A DNA stretch of 24,372 nt from a virus, in the IMG/VR virus record IMGVR_UViG_3300025110_000123, positions 1 through 24,372 of that record. One strand, given 5' to 3'. Below are positions 20,839 to 24,372 of this stretch, in pieces. Positions within the stretch are counted from its first letter, which is position 1; the number at the start of each line of letters is the position of its first letter. Made by a program: the position numbers and the translations under genes. The notes under the pieces were generated by a model that saw only the letters and a list, made by a program, of their open reading frames with translations, had not been told where the DNA came from and searched no databases.

Positions 20839-21647
20839 TATGAATAAGTTATATTAAGTGTCGGTGTTGTACCAAGGGCATTTGGAGCACCTGTTACAAC
20901 TAATACTGGAGCATTTCCAAACATTGGACTACCATTTGTCATTACAAAATATGTATAATCTGTTCCAAGGGTTTTTCCTGTGATACTAACAGATAAATTT
21001 GATGCATTAAATCCTGAAAATGTTGTATAATTCCCAGATGTAATTGAGCTTTGATTAGAAAGCGCAATAGCTATATGTCCTTCAATGCCTGTTTCAAATG
21101 GTCCAATTTTCCATACAGGGTTATTATTAGGTGCATAATTATATTGATAGTTACCATCATTTCCTTGCGCTACATAAACACCTGATAAATTAAGTGTAAA
21201 TGTTGATGTATAAAAAGTACCACTGGGTGAGCCTTTTATAACTTGGAAAACAGCATTTGTATAGCTACTATTAGCAATGGTTATATTGTAAATACCTGTA
21301 GTGCCTGGTTCGTTTGCAACCCAACTTTTATTTATACTATTATAAGTATTTTGTTGTGTAAAAGTAATTGATGGGCTAGAAGAAATTGTTGTTTCTGAAG
21401 CAGTATAAGCTCCAAGATCATTTTGCCCAGCATAAGTCGGGGTATCCGGATTTGGTGAAAATGCAAAACAATAAATTTTATTTGTACCACTATCATTTTT
21501 AACCCAATCTCCGTAGCCTGCATGCCTTTTATCTATAGCTGTAGTTGCTATAACCGGTACAACAAATATTTTATCCGTTGGAATTCCTGTAGGGCCTGAA
21601 CCACCTTGTCCCGAATTTAGAAAAAATGTATTTGTTATAGGTGACAT
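20838..21647 (-). CDS. Beta-rich structural protein, unknown
   Basis: A 269-aa Thr/Ser/Asn-rich protein with many short beta strands. It contains an N-terminal Gly-rich linker (GQGGSGPTGIPTD), a central block with GDWVKNDSGTNKIYCFAFSPNPDTP, a FYTSTFTLNLSGVYVAQGNDGNYQY segment, and an ending with TPTLNITYS. No catalytic motif, transmembrane segment or known repeat is visible. It lies between the 650-aa fibre (four bases away) and the 73-aa gene (one-base overlap), so a tail or fibre-associated virion role is likely by context. Composition resembles the fibre proteins. Function is not recognisable. Confidence 0.6.
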   Translation of the reverse strand: MSPITNTFFLNSGQGGSGPTGIPTDKIFVVPVIATTAIDKRHAGYGDWVKNDSGTNKIYCFAFSPNPDTPTYAGQNDLGAYTASETTISSSPSITFTQQNTYNSINKSWVANEPGTTGIYNITIANSSYTNAVFQVIKGSPSGTFYTSTFTLNLSGVYVAQGNDGNYQYNYAPNNNPVWKIGPFETGIEGHIAIALSNQSSITSGNYTTFSGFNASNLSVSITGKTLGTDYTYFVMTNGSPMFGNAPVLVVTGAPNALGTTPTLNITYS

Positions 21648-21651
21648 ACTA

Positions 21652-23604
21652 TTATGTTGCTTGAGCTATACTGTAATAAAACTGATTTGCTGTTCCAGAT
21701 CCAGTTGCTATGCATGTAACTTGTATAAAGTTAAGTGCACCTGATGCATCTGAATAAGAACCTGTACCTACTTTTTTGACCGTTGCTGCTGCACTCCCAA
21801 CAGTGAATGGGGATGCTGCAAGTGCAAGAGAACCACCTGAACCGGTTATAATTATTGTTTTAACCATACCCGGCTGGTGATTCGACACATCAAAAACTAT
21901 ATTTGTAACTGCGGCTGTCATTGTATATATATTATATAAAGCCCAGTTTATTGCGGTTGAAGCGGCTGATTGATTACCTATTGCTTGAACCTCTGTAAAT
22001 TCAGGTCCTTGTTTTGCATAAGTAACTGCATTATTCGCTATTGTAACAGCCCCTGCTGATATAGTAGCGTCACCTGAAACAGTAGTCCAAGAAGGATCTC
22101 CATTTGCATCAGCTACTAATAATTTTCCATTTGCTCCTGCTGCTAAATAAGCTGGATCTCCAGACGCATCTCCAATAATTAATTTCCCTCTGGCAATACC
22201 TGCCATTTTAGCTAAAGTAATTGCATTATCAGCTACTGTACTTTCTCTACTTGTCCACGTCCAACCTGTTCCAGCATTATCAAGTCCTAATACTTTATCT
22301 GCCGCTGCTGAATTATTAGTAGTAAGAGAGGCAGGTGTAACAATTGTACCAACTGTTGCAAATTCTATTGCATTTCCTCCGGAATTTACTTTCATAAGTG
22401 TTCCAGCCGCGCCCAGTGAGTTTGCTACATCGGTAAGACCTACAATTGTAGTAACCCCTGTGGGACTAGTTGCCCACTTAAAATTACTAGCAGTAGAATC
22501 ATATGTAAGTACTTGCCCGTTTGAGGGTGCGGTTAATCCCGCTGTACCTGATCCTAATTTTGTATAATTAATAGAACCCGCTGCAACGTGCGTACCAGTC
22601 ACTGTATCCCTAGTTGCTAAAGCCCCTGCATTTGTAAGAGAGGAAATTTCGTGATTATGATTACCAGCCGATACATTTGATGCTCCAGTACCTACATCTA
22701 GAAAAGCAGCATCACCGAATGTAAAGCTAGGTTGTGTACCAGAGTAGCCTCCAGTTAAATTAAATGTAACTACTGATCCAGAATTTGAGATAGATCCTAC
22801 ATAAAAGTTACTCGCTGTATTACTTGCCCAAGTAAAACCATCTGAACCGTCAGAGGTTAGTACATGCCCCGATGTTGCTGCGTTAGAAATCTTTAATTTA
22901 GGCTCTGTAACATTAGAATTCTTTATTTTTAGCTCATGAACAGCATCTGTCTCAAGTTCGTTGGCACTAACTGTGTTTAAATTTGCTAAATTACCAAGTG
23001 AACTCAAATCTAAGTCTGCAATTGTCAAATTACTCTTAACATTTGCTATAATATCGGCTTGACTGGCAAATGCAGCACTGCCAAATGTATAAGTTGGTGA
23101 AGTTACACCTGTTCCGGCTAGATTAAATGTCAATACATTGCCTGATTTGCTAATAGAAGACAAATAATTATTAGTATTTTCAGCCGATACAGTACTCCAA
23201 GAGAAAGAACCGTCCCCATCGGACATTAAATACTGCCCGTCGTCGCCATTTCCTGAAACGTTTAAGTGCGTAGCTGTAATTGTGTTTGAGCCAACAACGT
23301 CCGATAGTGCATGTGTGTGAGTAGAGGCTGCGAAAGCGGTAGATGCAGAGAAAGCCGCTGTGCCTAGTGTGAGAGTTTTGTTAGTTCCACCCGTTACAGT
23401 GAAAGTTATAACGCCAGTGGTTGAATTACTTGATATTCCACTCAGGTAAAAGTTTGTATTACCCGATGCAGTGTTGTTTATATATGTTTTGATGGCATCT
23501 ATTGTATAATTCCTTGTTACACTAGAGCCATCTGCATCTGAACCTAATAATATATCACTGCCAGAAATAACAGAGTCCAGTGTATAAGTACTAATTTGTG
23601 CCAT
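21652..23604 (-). CDS. Repeat-rich tail fibre with the shared C-terminal module
   Basis: A 650-aa fibre. Residues 1-45 (MAQISTYTLDSVISGSDILLGSD) are an anchor module shared with the 108-aa protein. Three 35-residue beta repeats with core (Y-L/V)xxISxSGxVxTFNL...FGxAAF lie near residues 51-85, 146-179 and 266-301. A second repeat, 'GxxLxxDGxGxFxW', recurs near 122-136, 246-259, 363-377 and 492-506. Two HxH pairs (H96/H98 in STHTHAL and H316/H318 in GNHNHEI) could bind metal in the manner of T4-like fibres. Residues 524-650 are the module also found at the ends of the 217-aa and 168-aa proteins (VKTIIITGSGGS, NFIQVTC, FYYSIAQ). Likely trimeric; receptor unknown. Confidence 0.8.
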   Translation of the reverse strand: MAQISTYTLDSVISGSDILLGSDADGSSVTRNYTIDAIKTYINNTASGNTNFYLSGISSNSTTGVITFTVTGGTNKTLTLGTAAFSASTAFAASTHTHALSDVVGSNTITATHLNVSGNGDDGQYLMSDGDGSFSWSTVSAENTNNYLSSISKSGNVLTFNLAGTGVTSPTYTFGSAAFASQADIIANVKSNLTIADLDLSSLGNLANLNTVSANELETDAVHELKIKNSNVTEPKLKISNAATSGHVLTSDGSDGFTWASNTASNFYVGSISNSGSVVTFNLTGGYSGTQPSFTFGDAAFLDVGTGASNVSAGNHNHEISSLTNAGALATRDTVTGTHVAAGSINYTKLGSGTAGLTAPSNGQVLTYDSTASNFKWATSPTGVTTIVGLTDVANSLGAAGTLMKVNSGGNAIEFATVGTIVTPASLTTNNSAAADKVLGLDNAGTGWTWTSRESTVADNAITLAKMAGIARGKLIIGDASGDPAYLAAGANGKLLVADANGDPSWTTVSGDATISAGAVTIANNAVTYAKQGPEFTEVQAIGNQSAASTAINWALYNIYTMTAAVTNIVFDVSNHQPGMVKTIIITGSGGSLALAASPFTVGSAAATVKKVGTGSYSDASGALNFIQVTCIATGSGTANQFYYSIAQAT

Positions 23605-23607
23605 ATT

Positions 23608-24372
23608 TTATATTTTTTTTGTATTAGCAGAAACACCACCCTTATTTGTTGGTGTACCTGACATGCCTTTATCTTTTTCTTTAGGGTTTTCGCGAGGAAC
23701 TAATTGCCCACTTCGTATCCCTTCAGCACCTGCATTGAATTGATCTATTATATCATTTACTCTTAAACTATCCATATCTAGCTGCCTAAACCATATAGCT
23801 AATCCGTGCTCTGATCCATAAAGTTGCGCTTTATCTTTTTCTTTTATCCCCTCGTCATACATGTAATGTTTTAAATCTCTATTTTCACTCTGGCGTATTT
23901 CATTCATTGCGTCTTTATAACCTTGTGAAGTCTGAGAATCTTTAAAGTAATTTGGAGCTCCTTGTTTTTGTGCGTTATGTTTGGGTGAGAATCTTCTATC
24001 CCCTTCATGCATGAATTTGATGTCTCCATAGCTGCCTTTTGCCTCAGATAAGTAATTGTTTATTTCATCGAACCCCTCTATAATCGTCCCATCTTCTAAT
24101 TCAAGTGCCCTTCTTTTACCATACTTTTCCATTTCTTGACCATACCACCCACTAATTTCACCTGTCTTAGCATATTCATCATAATGACCATCTTTAAATA
24201 CTTTTGGCTCGTAATTAAAGTTCATGTTCCTACCACGGAAGTTTGCACCTTGTAAAACAAACCCATCATTTTGTCCTTCACCAACCCGGTATTTTGATAA
24301 GAGTTTATTGTCTTCATCAACGTCATGCTTTTTATCATAATCACTTGCAGTGAAAGCAATGGTTTGCCTTAC
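23608..24372 (-). CDS. C-terminal part of a large protein running off the right edge
   Basis: A methionine at 24223-24225 could start a 205-aa protein, but the frame continues upstream without a stop through 49 more codons to the window edge. The extra residues (for example DKKHDVDEDNKLLSKYRVGEGQNDGFVLQGANFRGRN) look like coding sequence. I therefore treat it as the C-terminal 254 codons of a longer protein. Visible parts: a hydrophilic Tyr/Glu/Lys-rich region (AKTGEISGWYGQEMEKYGKRRALELEDGTIIEGFDEINNYL) and a Gly/Pro/Lys-rich tail after residue 200. No catalytic motif is recognised. Position upstream of a fibre suggests a virion or ejection protein, but that is inference. Confidence 0.65.
   Translation of the reverse strand, partial: VRQTIAFTASDYDKKHDVDEDNKLLSKYRVGEGQNDGFVLQGANFRGRNMNFNYEPKVFKDGHYDEYAKTGEISGWYGQEMEKYGKRRALELEDGTIIEGFDEINNYLSEAKGSYGDIKFMHEGDRRFSPKHNAQKQGAPNYFKDSQTSQGYKDAMNEIRQSENRDLKHYMYDEGIKEKDKAQLYGSEHGLAIWFRQLDMDSLRVNDIIDQFNAGAEGIRSGQLVPRENPKEKDKGMSGTPTNKGGVSANTKKI

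Noticed and set aside
1-24372. tRNA genes, CRISPR arrays, insertion sequences, integrase or attachment site
   Set aside because: I saw none; there is no gap large enough for a mobile element and no regular spaced repeats.

Overview
This window looks like the structural, chaperonin and lysis part of an AT-rich tailed-phage genome (Caudoviricetes), most likely marine and infecting a Bacteroidota host. The phage assignment rests on a large terminase, a portal, several fibre and adhesin proteins, a holin and a cell-wall endopeptidase. The host call is weaker. I see no Shine-Dalgarno sequence in front of any gene whose leader I checked; most have an A/T-only leader of the AATAAAATA type, as is usual in Bacteroidota. 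The ~805-aa portal with a long helical C-terminus, directly downstream of a ~736-aa terminase, recalls crAss-like or related podovirus lineages, but I could not test that.

Every supported gene lies on the minus strand, packed with gaps of a few bases or with ATGA/TAATG overlaps, so transcription runs from the right edge to the left. In that order: (1) 24372-20617: the C-terminal part of a large unidentified protein, a 650-aa repeat-rich fibre and two beta-rich proteins. (2) 20553-18001: a conserved 96-aa protein, then a chaperonin block of GroEL, GroES and a winged-helix protein. (3) 17998-17203: a 41-aa CxxC miniprotein, an M15 endopeptidase and a 56-aa one-TM protein. (4) 17196-7846: an adhesin region with a 217-aa fibre, a tail-fibre chaperone-like protein, a four-LamG protein, a holin, 108-aa, 343-aa and 690-aa fibre proteins, a split conserved protein, a 168-aa fibre and a 225-aa fibrinogen-like adhesin. 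(5) 7849-5690: a 2OG-Fe(II) oxygenase, small conserved genes including 53-aa and 28-aa ones, and a 199-aa protein that looks like a doubled GroES fold. (6) 5965-1: a small protein overlapping the terminase start, TerL, portal, and an acidic scaffold-like protein cut by the left edge.

Inferred logic: TerL and portal form the packaging motor, the last gene probably supports capsid assembly, and the chaperonin set would fold virion proteins. The fibre genes share interchangeable N- and C-terminal modules, as expected of host-range loci evolving by domain shuffling. Holin and M15 enzyme supply lysis.

The most notable points are the full GroEL/GroES pair plus a third GroES-like protein, a sharply bounded GC-rich patch inside TerL, a C-terminal module shared by three fibre proteins, a conserved fibre-region protein broken by a frame change, and four very small genes (28, 41, 53 and 56 aa).
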